Positions 38,544 to 56,518 of a DNA stretch of 64,000 bases are shown in pieces. The notes below the pieces were generated by a model that saw only the letters and a list, made by a program, of their open reading frames with translations, was not told the origin of the DNA and did no database searches. Each line of letters opens with the position of its first letter. The first letter of the stretch is position 1. This stretch comes from Datnioides undecimradiatus (taxonomy: Eukaryota > Chordata > Actinopteri > Lobotiformes > Datnioididae): NCBI GenBank assembly GCA_008933995.1, contig WARS01000007.1, positions 684,230 to 748,229 on the forward strand. The letters are read 5' to 3'. A program made the translations under genes and the position numbers.

Positions 38544-40019
38544 TTAGCCCATGACATCACAGCTTACAGAGCAGCCGGCAGGAATGTTACTGAGAAAGGA
38601 GAGGCTTTGTGGAGGAGAGGAAAGAGACGGGAGGGGAGGAAAAGGAGGAGAAGAAGAGGAGGAAAAGGCTTGACCAGGGAGAAGTCCGGCACTCCCACTA
38701 TCTGGAACAGGACGCACCGAGGCTGGACTGAAGAGAACAGAGCGAAATAGGAAAAACAGATAAAGACTGTTTGTATTGTAGGATTCCAAAACTGAAGGAG
38801 ACGTGTTTTTAGGAAATACAGCATGGATTTACAGAAATCACTAAAATAGACAAATGTACTGTTGAGACACAAGCTACTTGACAGAGCAGCAGGTGAGTAC
38901 TGGCTGTATTTAGCTGTGTGACAGCTCTGCTTTAGGGTTGGAGGTATTTTGTGGCTTTTCTGAATCATTGGTTAGATTCTATTTGTTTTGACGAGGACAG
39001 GGAGAGGAATGAGTGTGTGGCTACTAACTACACGGACTGAAACGGAACGGCTCGTCTGTTTTTTCAACCGGAATACCGAAACAGAAAAGAGGACAAAGTG
39101 AAAGAACAGAGAGAAGTGTAGTCTGAGCTGATGTGTTTGTAATGTTTCTAAATCGTACATTACAAACATGTTACAACATAATGATGTAAGAACTGAACTG
39201 CGCACTTTAACCTAGCCTGAAGACGCCAGTGAACCCCTTCCTCCGGCCTGATGTTAATGGCAGCTGTCAGCCCACCTGTCTGTCTGCCACACATTCAGTT
39301 TGTCAGTGATGTGCCATCACTATTCTTCATCCTCCCCAAACTGTCCGCTGCTGAGACTGAAATCATGAGGACGTAGTCCTGGAGATGATTGCACCACTTG
39401 GCCCGGGTTCATAATCTAGGCTGCATGGATCTGAACACCAGGCTAAACCAGCAGCAGGATCCAGTTACTACACAGGATCATATTAAGCTAGGAAACAGAG
39501 CCGGGGACGGGAGCTCAGTTTGTGTGCGTGTGTTCATGTGTTCTGGCTAGAGCGTGTGCCGATAAAAGCCTATGATGTGACTTTAAAGGCATGTCTGTGA
39601 GGTGAAGAGAAGCCGACATAGTTAGAGTGAGAGACGTCAGCGTTGTGTGTTTGCTTCCAGTCAGGGACGAATCATATTCTGGTAAATGTGTTCTGGCTCA
39701 CCAACCCCCCCAGCGTCTCAGGCATGCAGCCGACTGTGTATGTTTCAAGCGTGTATGTTTGTTTGTGTGCGTGTGTGTGCGTGTGATTTTTGTGCATCAC
39801 GGTCAGAGTGTAAGCATTTCCAGATGTGATGGGAATGAAGACAGGCAGTGAATGAATTCACTCATGACTGTATTACTATATTCAAAGTCATGATTTCCTG
39901 CTGATTCCGGCCCTTATAATATTAATATTAACGCTCATAGATACATGCCTGTGCTCCTGTTATTATCAAAGGGCAACTGATTGTTTTCTGTTAATCCGAA
40001 GTGAAAAACATTACAGCGT

Positions 40020-40300
40020 GTAGTACAACAACCTGAGTTAACCCTAATTATGTTATTAACCCGAGACTCAGATTTTAGCACCCTAATCCTTCCCTAATCT
40101 TAGCTTTAAGACTAAATCCAAACCAAACAGGAAAACCTTAACCGTAACTGTGATCTGAACCTTCTACCTAAAACTAGCCCTAAAATTCTCCATAAAAGCA
40201 TATGCATATATTAATGTAATTTACTAATTATTACAGCCTCAAAAACCTAAAGCCACATCCTCACCCTAAAATAGGTCCTAAAATTAGACAAGGCTGCTAA
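40020..40300 (+). repeat. Degenerate CCTAA-rich region
   Basis: Many scattered accctaa, aaccttaac, cctaatc, cctaaaa motifs on the + strand resemble decayed telomere-type or minisatellite repeats common in fish introns. Confidence 0.5.
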
Positions 40301-40509
40301 AAATTACCTTGATTCGCGGGATCTTCTCTAACTTCTCATCCTGAGCGTCTGTGCTAAGTATTAACGGTATATTTCACAGTCATCTAAGTGTTACGGAGAC
40401 ATTTACGTGTGTTTTCATTCTGATGGGGCCTTGACTGCTGGTGTGATGGCAGTAATGCGTGTAGACAGTCAAAGCAATCATGATGAATGTTAACTTTTTC
40501 ATTACAGGC

Positions 40510-40543
<34 letters not shown>

Positions 40544-41129
40544 TGCTCCTTCAGCTGTTTAGGGAGGGTGTACAGTGTCCCTCATCGCAAGTATTAGAGC
40601 CCAAGCCTTGAGGATGGCTAGTTATGCCAGGAATGTCAGTTCACCTCAGTGAGAGTCAGAGACACACACCTCCTATACACACACTTGAAAGAGCACCCTC
40701 GCATCGCCATGCACCGCTGCACAACAACAGTCTCATACACACTCCTTTATTATGTGCGTGTAGCAGAAAGGCATTGCATATGAGACATTCCTGTACTGTA
40801 TTACTGTTTTCCTGGGGCAGTAACAGGATATCCTCCCCCTCTGTACTGTCCAGCCTGCCAGACACACACTCCTGCTCACACACACACAATCACACATTCC
40901 TGCACGTGCACTTAACATACACGTACAATATATACAATGGGCTGTATGTAACAAAACAGATGACCTGGTCTGTATGAGCGGCTGTTGACATCTGTGACAT
41001 CTGGTCCTCACATGGTAACTAATATCATTAACGGGGCGAAAAATCATTTGACTTGTTGGTGACTGGGCAACGTGTGGGAGGGTGGGAAGGGAACAAAGAA
41101 TGTAGACAAGAAACCGGAGTTAAAGAGAA

Positions 41130-41345
41130 AAAGTGAATTCCCATGAGCCTCAGCTGCACTTTGGGTTTTTTTTCTAATAAGCAAATGTTAGCATAATAAC
41201 ATATTAAACTAAGGTGGTGATCACGGTAAACACTACCCCCGCTTGGCATCATCATTGTAGGACTGTCATTGTAAGCATGTTAGCATGCTGATATTAGCAT
41301 TTAGCTCAGGTCTCTGCTGTCTGCAGCTGTAGACTCTGATAGTTG
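41130..41345. mobile_element. Percomorph dispersed repeat (GTTAGCATGCTGA type)
   Basis: It includes cccatgagcctcagctgcac, aataagcaaatgttagcata, and gcatgttagcatgctgatat followed by tagcatttagctc. This is a widely known percomorph intronic and intergenic repeat. Confidence 0.65.
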
Positions 41346-41876
41346 CTACCCTTCACCTCCCAGAGACAACCTGTGTGCATTAATGTACTCTTTACTACAA
41401 GCGACCCAGGCAGCAGCCTTTTTACTGGACAGGTCCGACATTGCAGTGACATTGACCTTCCAGCAACAGGCTGAAGAGGCCAATGCAGCGTCTACATAGT
41501 GTAGTCTGTAGTGCAGACTACATACCTGTTTGTGGTCTGCACACCCTCAGTTCGCTAAGCAGCAGGAGTTCTGACATAGGAAGCTAATCGTGTACTGCCG
41601 TGAACAAAGTCAAGAGCCTGACAGGTTTTCACCAGCTACACAAATCAATTTCGGTTTACGTGTTGAGTTTGTTGTTGTTGTTTTCACTGCCTTATCTTGC
41701 TGTCAGACTGCACATTCCAGCGGGGACGGAGGCTGTTACATCCATCTATGCTCTTTTCAAATCCAGCAGATTCCTCTGACAAAACCAGTAATTTAACCTG
41801 GCACAGCGCAGGACTTGCTAGTCTGCTGCTGCCTCAATCACTCAGTCTGTTTGTGTTATCGTGTGACTTTGGTGTT

Positions 41877-42007
41877 TTAAAGGGTTAAAGTTTGGTGAAT
41901 CCGAACTTAACCAAACTGCTGCTCCTCCGTGCTGTAGGTAATACACTGACTATATGAATACATACGTTATGTAGCCCCACTTCAAAAAAGCCAAACTATC
42001 CCTTTAA
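41877..42007. mobile_element. Short MITE-like element
   Basis: Bounded by TTAAAGGG (41877-41884) and CCCTTTAA (42000-42007). The right part, read on the minus strand (atagtttggctttttt, gaagtgggg, gtcagtgtattacctaca), matches a common percomorph non-autonomous element. Confidence 0.55.
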
Positions 42008-42689
42008 GTAAAGAATCTGCATGTGACTGAGCCAGATGGGACACCAAAATGCCCTCAGAGAACATTTTTTTTCTTGCAATAGAGACGTGAGGATAGGAGG
42101 GTGGAGGAGAGTGTTGCCTCAGTATAGACAAGAGAAGGCTTTTTGAGGAGAGGCATGGTGTTATTATCCTCCATGTGACTTCACTGTTGAACAACTTAAC
42201 CAAACTGCTGCTCCTCCGAGGACAGAGGAAGCAACAGAGGAAAGATGCAAAAAGAGCAGTAAAGAGGGAGACAAGAGACTCAGTGGAAGTGGGAATGAGG
42301 ACCAAGAAACCCAGAGGGAAGGAGATCCGGATGCAGATGATCCAGATTTAAGGCCAGATCCCGCCCCCTTTATGTTGACACCAACTGTCACAGAAATCTG
42401 ACTTCTCATATTGAAAGTTAATTGGCAGTCTGGGATTGTGTCTGAGCCTTTAGGTTGTGTGCTTTAACCGAACAGTGTTCCAGTTCACTCAAGCAATCCT
42501 CATTAAGTCCCCACGCACACACTCTCACGTGTTACAAAGACGAGGGTCAACAACCTCCTCGTGGAAGTAAACGCAACCACGGAACAGAGGTGTAAGGGTT
42601 TTAAGGCCGTAAAACAGGAAGCCAAAAGGGTATTTGTAGAAACAGAAAGGTCAATAAAGACAGGAGGAGGGTGTAAATGTAGTCCCTTG

Positions 42690-42900
42690 TTAACAGTGGG
42701 TGTGGAATGTGTCGGATGGATGGGTCACAAAGACGGAAGGTCACAGGTTTGATCCCCGGCATGCCAACGTGTCTACCGACATGTCCTTTAGCCAGACACT
42801 CAGCCCCAGTTTGTACATTTCTGCTCCGGATACATCACTCTGTCAGTGAAATGTCAACACGACTGATAAGTGGGTGAATGTGGCGGCAAAGAAAGAGATA
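42690..42900 (+). mobile_element. SINE-like / tRNA-related dispersed repeat
   Basis: It contains a B-box-like ggtttgatccccggc and a downstream gtcctttagccagacactca block, typical of common teleost short repeats (consensus tccttgggcaagacact). It is not a functional tRNA because no cloverleaf forms. Confidence 0.5.
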
Positions 42901-43771
42901 AAAGTTTCTATTATGTTAGAAAATCAGAGTTCAGCTCTCAAAACAGGGAGCAGAAATTCACAGTGTTGCATTAACTCTTGATCATTGCTTCACTAGAGTG
43001 TGACACAGTCTTCAGCGACGATATCATAATTATTCTGAGGAACTGCTGCTTGTCACGTTTATAATTACATCACTGGATGAAAGTGTTCCTCTTCTTATGA
43101 CCTGGAGTCACCTTTGTTCATGTATGAAGTGCGTTCCAGCAAGCCGACAGAGTTCATTGCATTTAGAGGCCGTTTGGACACTTTGTTATCGTCAGCCCAT
43201 TATCATTATTATTATATTGGATTCCACAGGCTGTGCGACCAAGCCTACTGGGAAAATATTGGCTTTGGTAGACACATCTCCTCCTCTCATAACAGCTATT
43301 GATGATGTGGCCTTGAGCCAGCCACTTAAGCCACAAACGCTCCAGTGAAACCGCTCTGTGAACAGCTGAGGATGGGGAGGTGCAGGGAGTGAACGTGTGC
43401 CACAGCAAATGCGACGCTATAAAACTTGAACTGTCTTAGACGCCGCAGAACCACAAGTATGTTTGTTGCTTCCCTTGCCAAAGAGCCAATTCAGACAAAG
43501 TTAACGCAGAACAAGTGTGATGTATAAGTGTCATGTGGTGCCAGGAAGATATTTAATAATGGGAAAATAAAGTTTTATTGTGCACATACTGGGAAGAGCA
43601 ACACAAGAGATCTATTAGGTGAGGTCTGAGAAGGAGATACTGTTTGAATGATTTATTGTTATATTATTCATCCGCAGAACTGTGAAGGGTTTAAAACAGA
43701 AAGACAATAGTTTTCAGTACTGAGCAAAATTGTTAGGGTTGGTGTGTCATGGAGCAGCTGCATGGGGGTTG

Positions 43772-43788
43772 TCGCCCCCTAGTGGCAG
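43772..43788 (-). promoter_or_regulatory. Strong CTCF-like motif, reverse
   Basis: The minus strand reads tgccactagggggcga, close to the best CTCF consensus (CCACTAGGGGGCG). It sits about 250 nt before the first shared akap2 exon. Occupancy unknown. Confidence 0.5.
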
Positions 43789-43890
43789 GAGACTGTGATA
43801 ACACTCCTGCTGCAGAGGTTTAACTTCACACAGAATACTACTGCAATGCAGACCGTCACATTTATATGTGTGCCGAGTGTCTGCATGAGG

Positions 43891-43923
<33 letters not shown>

Positions 43924-44039
43924 TTTAGCCGATCAGGAAGCGTCTGACAGGTTTTCTTGTAATTCCTACTTTTAGAAAACATTTTCCTTGATAGTGGGAT
44001 CGATCTCTGAACCACGTGCGTTTTTTTGTTTGCCTGCAG

Positions 44040-50105
<6,066 letters not shown>

Positions 50106-53100
50106 ACATCTCCTTTTAGAGACAGTTGAGGGACTGAGTGGGAGGGAGGAGAGAGACTGAAGGAGGAATGCAAACAGGAGCGAAGGATGACAGAGAGAGA
50201 ACAGTATTTATTTCACTAATAGTATTCTGATGATCACATGACCCACTGTATTGACCAACGGGACTCACAGAAGAGATGCATCGAGTTGTGTGGACCTGAG
50301 GAAGGAAGGAGCAGCAGCATGTTGAGTGACTGAGCATGTGAGAGACATTTTGAAGTGCTGAGGTGAGTTTGGAGAAGAGAAGTTTGGTGACGCAAGAGAC
50401 ACTTTGACAAGTTTTGTTACGGGGGTTAGAGAGCGGGGTAGAAGGTTTTTACTAGCTGGTAGACGCTGAATGACTCCAATATTCATAGGATATTTCATTT
50501 TTCTAGTGAAATATGGGCAGAAAAAGATTTTATTTTGACGGGTGGCCTGAGACTTATTGGTGATGGTTTTGGCAGTGGGTGCTTTAGGAGAACCCCAGTC
50601 GTCTTGAAAATGTGTGTAAAGGAAGACCAGCCTGCACCAGAGCAGCAGGTGTGTGCAGGCTGACTGACAAGAAAAACCGAAGGCTGTGGAAGAAAAGGAG
50701 GAAAAGCCCAACCCGAACGCCGTGACGTCACTTCTGCAATTCCAGATTTTTCACCTGGAGTCGAAGATGCTGCATGAAGCTGGTGAACCAAACGGGTGAC
50801 GAAGCATCGCGCTCAGCATCCTGCAGTGCCGCAGCGCACCACAGCACAGATGTAACACACATGCGACACGTTGGCGGGAGCTCTCGCAGTCCTCTAAATC
50901 GCCTTGACGGGTGGAGGTGAGGTGGCGAAGCGTCCCTGAACGGTTGAATGCTAGCGAGAGAAAATACCCAACCACATTAGATAGAAAGCCTGTCCGTAAA
51001 ACACTATTTTCCAGCGATTTCACGTCTGTGATAACCAACAAGGACACAGTGAAGAGGGAAGCCATCTGGGGGTCATGTTTGCATCACTTCAGTCAGTGCG
51101 TGTGTGAATTAAAGGGCTAGGCCGGAGCTTTTTCGATTTTAAAAGTCGCTTATTTTACCTTTGCTCGCTTTGTCGACCTGTGCTTTCTGATGTAAGCAGT
51201 CGTTTCGTGTATTATACTGAGGTAGGACTGTGTATTTGATATATGAACATGTGTGCTGAGATCCCAGCGGGTGCAGCTGCCGTGTATCTGCTCTACCTTG
51301 CTAGCTGAGGATAAAGTTTGATGATGAAATATTGAAAAAAAAGCTTTTTATAAAAATAACTTGTTATACCAAATCAGAATGTTGTTATGTAGTCAGCCTA
51401 CGCTCTTTAAGTCTATTTAAGAAGTACAAGATTGTGTGCATGGCATTTCACTCCGTTCCTGACCTGAAACAAGCACACAACAGGCAGGGTTAAGGAGGCA
51501 ACAGACTATCAGCAGGAAGGCTCTTTGCGAGGCTGGGGGTCGTCTTGACTTGCTTTGTTTTTTACTAAATATATTGTGAGCTTTGACTTTGCGGGACGAT
51601 GTGATTTTCTGAATTGTTAAATGAATGAAGAATGACCCGTGACGAAGGCCTCTGTGAGTGGTGATCCTGTGTGAAAGACAACGTTGAGCAGTTAACACAT
51701 TAAAACACATTAAAACACAATTAGAGCAATCCCCGGGAGCCTACAGGACTGTCTTTGAATAAGAGTTTATAGTAGGGGTGTGTGGGCGCTGGCTGCAGAA
51801 ACAGTACCTTTGAACCACTTTAACTGAAGAGTAGCAGAGTGATTCTTCTTTTCAGGCTTCGTTAGCTTGTTCATGAAGCCTTTGAGATTTGTTTTTCAGG
51901 AGGATGGATGTGAGAGACGTTCTCTGCAAACCACAGGTCACCACGTCCGCTAGCACGGCCTGTTCAAGTGTCCTTCAGCGAGGCGCTGACCTTCACTGGC
52001 TAAAATCCTCAGCTAAATGCCTGAACTGTAAACGTACACTGAGGTAAACTTGCACAAATGATACAGAACTGACACGTACTAACCCTTGAAAACAGTATCT
52101 CCCTGTTACATTTACCGACGCAGTCCCATCCTGAGTGCAGTGTTAGCAGATTATCCGTCTTTATCTAATCGTTTCTTCCAACGGGCCGCGTGAGGGAAGT
52201 GCAGTGCCACTCACTCCACCAGCCAGAAGTGAAAACCAACGACTCGTGCCTCTGTGATGAAACTAAAACCCCACAGTGGTTCCACAGAATCCACCCTGTT
52301 CCCTTTTTAACACACCTGTAATAATATATGAAACGAGAAAAGTATTTAAAGGGCAGGTGTTCCGCCTTTTGGGACGTTTTTTAGAACAAGCTGCTTGGTT
52401 CTTACAAATGCAGCGATGTGACGACGCATGAACGTGACTTTTGCCGTCGACTGTATTAAAAACCCACTTCGCTGGTGAGAGACGTTGGATTTCAGAGGAC
52501 ACGTGAGCTTAAAACTGATTTTCTGTTTTCGTCGTGATGGATGACACCTGCAGACCCTCTGTTAAGGACTATAGTTTAACTGTGGCCTACTCCGGATGCC
52601 AGCTGAGCGTCTGCTGTGTTCATATTCAGCTTTATTCAAAACTAGATTTGCGTTTCAAGCAACAAAATCAACGCACTACTACTCCAGTACTGTACTGTAG
52701 GTAAGACTGTGTTATCATGCACACACACACGCCATCAAATCATAGAGTTCTCATTGAATACACTATAACGCTTCTGAAATGGTAACAGGCATCACGCAGA
52801 TGCAGAGGAGATACAATTGTGTGATTTATTATTATTATTATTATTATTATTATGATTCTTATGCTTTTGTTGTTTGAATTCATGGTGCAGAGATGATTTA
52901 TTTATCATTTTTAAATGCTGGTAGCTTGTTTTCTCGGCTGCAGAAGCGCCCGAGCTTCAGCGCGGGACTCTTTATTCTACAGTGTAACCTCTGTTCCTAT
53001 GTTAACCACTTGTAACGCTCATACTCTGCTTTGTTATTTTATAGCACCCATGTAAGGCTCCCAGTTATATACCTGCTATACATATTATGAATATTTTCTC

Positions 53101-53120
53101 ATTAAAAACAAAACCTGTAC
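50106..53120 (+). other. palm2akap2: Probable palm2akap2 3' UTR
   Basis: This stretch lacks coding potential and recognisable repeats apart from an ATT run (52826-52852). An ATTAAA at 53101-53106 in AT-rich sequence is a good candidate for the end of a 3 kb 3' UTR; mammalian AKAP2 also has a long 3' UTR. Earlier ATTAAA signals near 51700-51715 could give a shorter form. Confidence 0.55.
53101..53106 (+). terminator. palm2akap2: Candidate palm2akap2 poly(A) signal
   Basis: ATTAAA lies in the context catattatgaatattttctcATTAAA, at the end of a non-repetitive stretch and just before dispersed-repeat sequence begins. It is a common variant poly(A) signal. Confidence 0.45.
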
Positions 53121-53164
53121 CCGCGGGAGTTCTGAGTGGTTCATTCATGTTTGTGTTGACTAAC

Positions 53165-53608
53165 ACGACGTGCCGCAAATTGCTCAAATCTGCCGCAAAC
53201 ATCCACTTGAATTAAAGGGTGAACTGATCAGACTCTGGTGGTGAAGCGCCAAAGGTCATGAGGCCTTACGTTCATTTATATGAGGGAATTTCATTACATT
53301 TGGCGTAAACATATGTTTAAACTCATTTTATACACAGGTCGTCAATTGGCTGTGACTTCACAAACACTTTCTGACTTGGTGAACACACGATCTGAAAATA
53401 GCCTGGAGGGAACCTCATCGTATTTGGTGCAAACATCTCTTTGGACTTTAAAGGTGAAAGGATCAGACTTTTGGTGGTCGAAGGTCACGGTTACTGTGAC
53501 CTCACAAAACACGTGTTTCGCCATTCCTCAAAAGTTCACACACTAACTATGACGTTTCATGCTGACTAGGATAAAATTCTGAAGTGATGACATTTTATAT
53601 CCAAAAGG
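53165..53608 (+). mobile_element. Percomorph dispersed repeat (GGTCAaGGTCActGTGACCTC type)
   Basis: The sequence has the look of a very abundant percomorph repeat: related sub-blocks (tttggtgcaaacatc..., gtggtcgaaggtcacggtt, actgtgacctcacaaaacacg) and a closing block gaagtgatgacattttatat. The sub-block is present about three times in degenerate form (near 53170, 53285 and 53415). The same closing block recurs at 7621 in this window. Likely a non-autonomous element; I cannot name the family with certainty. Confidence 0.6.
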
Positions 53609-53705
53609 TCTGTGCTGATTGGACAGATCCTCTGTGCTGATTGGACAGATCCTCTGTGCTGATTGGACAGATCCTCTGTGCTGATTGGACAGATCCTCTG
53701 TGCTG
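53609..53705 (+). repeat. 22-bp perfect tandem repeat, 4.4 copies
   Basis: Four identical 22-bp units (tctgtgctgattggacagat plus cc) and a 9-nt partial copy follow directly on the dispersed repeat. Each unit holds ATTGG, the reverse complement of a CCAAT box. Perfect identity indicates recent expansion. Confidence 0.95.
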
Positions 53706-55007
53706 CCACAGCAAAGATAACTGTGTGAAGCCTCCTCACTGCATTCGTAGCTTCTCAGCAGCAACGTGTATTTGAAGCTTTTCCTGAGGTGATAGCAACA
53801 ACTTACACACCAATACTATAAACAGACTGTATAAGAAGAACAGATCTGATGTCAGTTTTTCTATTGGTCATTGCAATGCATGTGCTTGTGAATGGACCAT
53901 TTATAAGCAGCCAGTCTGACGCCAAGTTCCTCTCCAAGAGTCTCCAACAAACATCAGTAGATGTTTGTAGACGGGTCAGGGTCAGTGTGCCGTGCCCTTT
54001 ATCTCCAGCTCCAAGCCCCTAACCTTACCTAACCTTCTGCAACTTTATCATGCGTGCGCGTGTGTGTGTAAGTGTGAGAGTGTGATTGTTTAAGTGAGCA
54101 CAGGTGTGTCGGTCAGAGCAGGGCATCACCAGCTGCATCTTGTTCAATCATCAGTCTCTCTACAGATACCCAGCGGCTCCAGCCTGCCGGGCTCCAGTCA
54201 AAGACCTGGCTTGTTTGTGTTTCCAGCCTCAGTCTTTGTCTGTTTCACCCGTGACTGCTGCCCACTCAACTGATCTTTCAGTCTGCTTTCACCTGTTGGC
54301 GTGCCTCCAGAACCTCGACCCTTCTCTGCTTAAAACCCAAACAGTTGTTGAATAAACACTCTTGGTTTACACCTTTAGACGCACTGGTATCATTTGATGA
54401 ACTTTGGATGATTAAAAGAAACAGTGTGGCTGGTTCTTGCTTCTCCGGTGTGGTGCTCCCCATGTGTTAAGTCATTATAAGCTGAATTTGGATTTTTGCA
54501 CCATTGTTTGAGGAAACTATTTTTTTCAGCGTTTCACACACTGAACCACCATCACCACCACCAACCATCATAAAATCACCTAACAATCATACACAGGTGT
54601 CGTTTCTCTGAAACGACCCCACACCACAGACACCGGGTGTTTACAGTGTTCTGATCAGGTATTATGCTTTCTCTTTTAACTCATTCTTCTGCTCAGCGTC
54701 TCACAAACTGTTCTCTGGGAAAGATGCAGACGCTTCTGTGGTTGATGTGGCGGACAGGGTGGTTTCCCAAATCTCTCATACTGGCGCGCGCACAGACAGA
54801 CAGACGGCTCGGCGGCGGTAGGCGTGAGCGTTTCCTCCCTCTCCGCTTTATTTTCAAACGCACGCACGCTCAAACACAGAGGCGACTCCCAGGAACAAAC
54901 GCGCCTGTAAAGAAATCGGAGTAAGCTGACCTCTGCACTTGGGTCTGCGCTTGACTTTAGTTTTAGATCAGCGAGTCTTAGTGGAGACTGTCACTGGAAG
55001 CCGAGTC
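53706..55007 (+). other. Intergenic region and slc46a2 upstream sequence
   Basis: Most of this is non-coding with nothing I can name. The last 230 nt become GC- and CpG-rich (ggcgcgcgcac, ggctcggcggcggtaggcg near 54783-54826) and are the likely promoter and 5' UTR of slc46a2. No clear TATA box stands out. An in-frame open stretch begins at 54939 but has no ATG before 55008. Confidence 0.5.
54780..55007 (+). promoter_or_regulatory. slc46a2: Candidate slc46a2 promoter / 5' UTR
   Basis: A CpG-enriched segment directly upstream of the slc46a2 start, contrasting with the CpG-poor flank. Its position and composition suggest a core promoter and leader. The transcription start cannot be read from sequence. 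Confidence 0.4.
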
Positions 55008-55487
55008 ATGGTTTTGCCGAGCCGGTGTCCAGCTGTCCCCGCGGTGCTCCGGCAGATTGAGCCCATTCTCGTGCTGCAACAGCTGGGCGGCTCTCTCTTC
55101 GACACCGCGCTGCAGATGGTGGTCAAGGGCCGGTGCGCCAACGCCACCTACCCCGACACCCACCTGTCCAGGGAGGACAGCCAGCAGAAAGCCATGTCGG
55201 ACTTCTACATGATCTACAACCTCATCGTCCAGCTGACTCCGATCCTACCCGCGGTGCTTCTGGCCAAGTTAGGGGACCGCGGATGGAGGAGAGCCCCCAT
55301 CGTGGTGCCTCTGTGCGGGTACCTGCTATCCAGGCTCGCCCTGCTCCTGGTGGTCATCTTCCGTCTCCCGCTGGAGGTGATGTACGGCGCGGCGGTTCTC
55401 TTCGGGCTGTCCGGCGGCTTCTGCGCCTACTGGCCCGGCGTGATGACGCTGGCGTCGCTCAGCTCCACGCCGACCGACCGGTCCAAG
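55008..55487 (+). CDS. slc46a2: slc46a2 exon 1
   Basis: 160 codons ending TPTDRSK at a gtcagt donor, phase 0. It is strongly GC-rich and holds roughly the first four membrane segments: about residues 17-39, 68-90, 98-118 and 123-145. Reading on past the donor meets no homologous sequence. Confidence 0.93.
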
Positions 55488-56476
55488 GTCAGTGTTTCCG
55501 GTGGAGTTGCATTACGTTCTAGTCTTTCATGTTCAGCACCATTAACCGCGTAGCGTGTTTATTATGAGGCACATCATCAATGCTATGAGAAGAAAACTCT
55601 GATGTGATCACTGCTGGACACCAAGTACAGTATTTTCTACAGTAAATGAAACAATACAACCACAAATCCAGTTGGTTATTGGTACACAGATACTGTTTGG
55701 CACTGTATATCAGTACCTGGATGACCGCACATTGAGATGAAGATTATATTAATATCATGATGAGAACAGATATCATTTTTCATCGTTCATTGTATCATAT
55801 AAGTTGTCTTTTCCTGGTTTAAGAGGCTGCCTTACTGTAAAGCCATGCGATTTTCTGAACTTACTGTTGTCACTGTTATTTACCTTGACTGACTTAATTA
55901 TTATATGCACATTGTGAGAACAACAGCCATAATTCGTACTATATCACTGCGATATTGTTTTTGTGGCATTTTGCCAATAATATTTGATGATATTTGATTT
56001 GTTTATTTTAACCACTCCAGATTAGAGACTGGAGCATTGCAGCTTCTTCTCAAATAGCGAATCAGGCTGTTTTTACGCCTTCTGTTATCTAAAAGAGTTT
56101 CAGAGACCTTGAAACACCCAGCACCGGCACGTCATTCATGCACCTTCACAAACACATATAAAATGTTGACTTAAGCCAAACCAGGAATCATAAAAATACC
56201 GAGATAGTAAGTATTTTGTTCCTGCTGAATGCATTCCAACAACCTCCAAATGACCCGAGGTCAGCTTTTCAAAAGAAGTGCCGTGTGTCCACGTCCCATG
56301 CAGGTGATGATGAGGGTGGAGCTGCTGTACGGGGCTGCGGGGCTGGTGGGCAGCCTGGTGTCGGGTCATCTGTTCCTGCTGTACAACTCCACTCTGGAAC
56401 ACGGGACCATCCTGCTCATTGTGAGCACACTGCTGCACCTGCTCAGCCTCATCCACTCTGCAGTCCTGCTGCGGGT

Positions 56477-56518
<42 letters not shown>

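Larger units (their letters stand above)
23582..44039 (+). other. palm2akap2: Long palm2akap2 intron region with AKAP2 promoter
   Basis: About 20 kb without a convincing coding exon. It contains the CpG-rich candidate promoter (25560-26160), a smaller CpG cluster near 31204-31290, several dispersed repeats, long TG/CA arrays (29154-29175, 29761-29827, 38424-38459, 38518-38543, 40511-40541, 43890-43922), a perfect AT hairpin at 36101-36149, a degenerate CCTAA-like region (40020-40300) and a CTCF-like motif at 43772-43788. The rest shows nothing I can name. Confidence 0.55.

Noticed and set aside
42735..42765. tRNA-like B box
   Set aside because: No full cloverleaf or A box; it belongs to a SINE-like repeat.
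55133..55522. 129-residue open frame, + strand
   Set aside because: An out-of-frame shadow of slc46a2 exon 1, caused by GC-rich codons.
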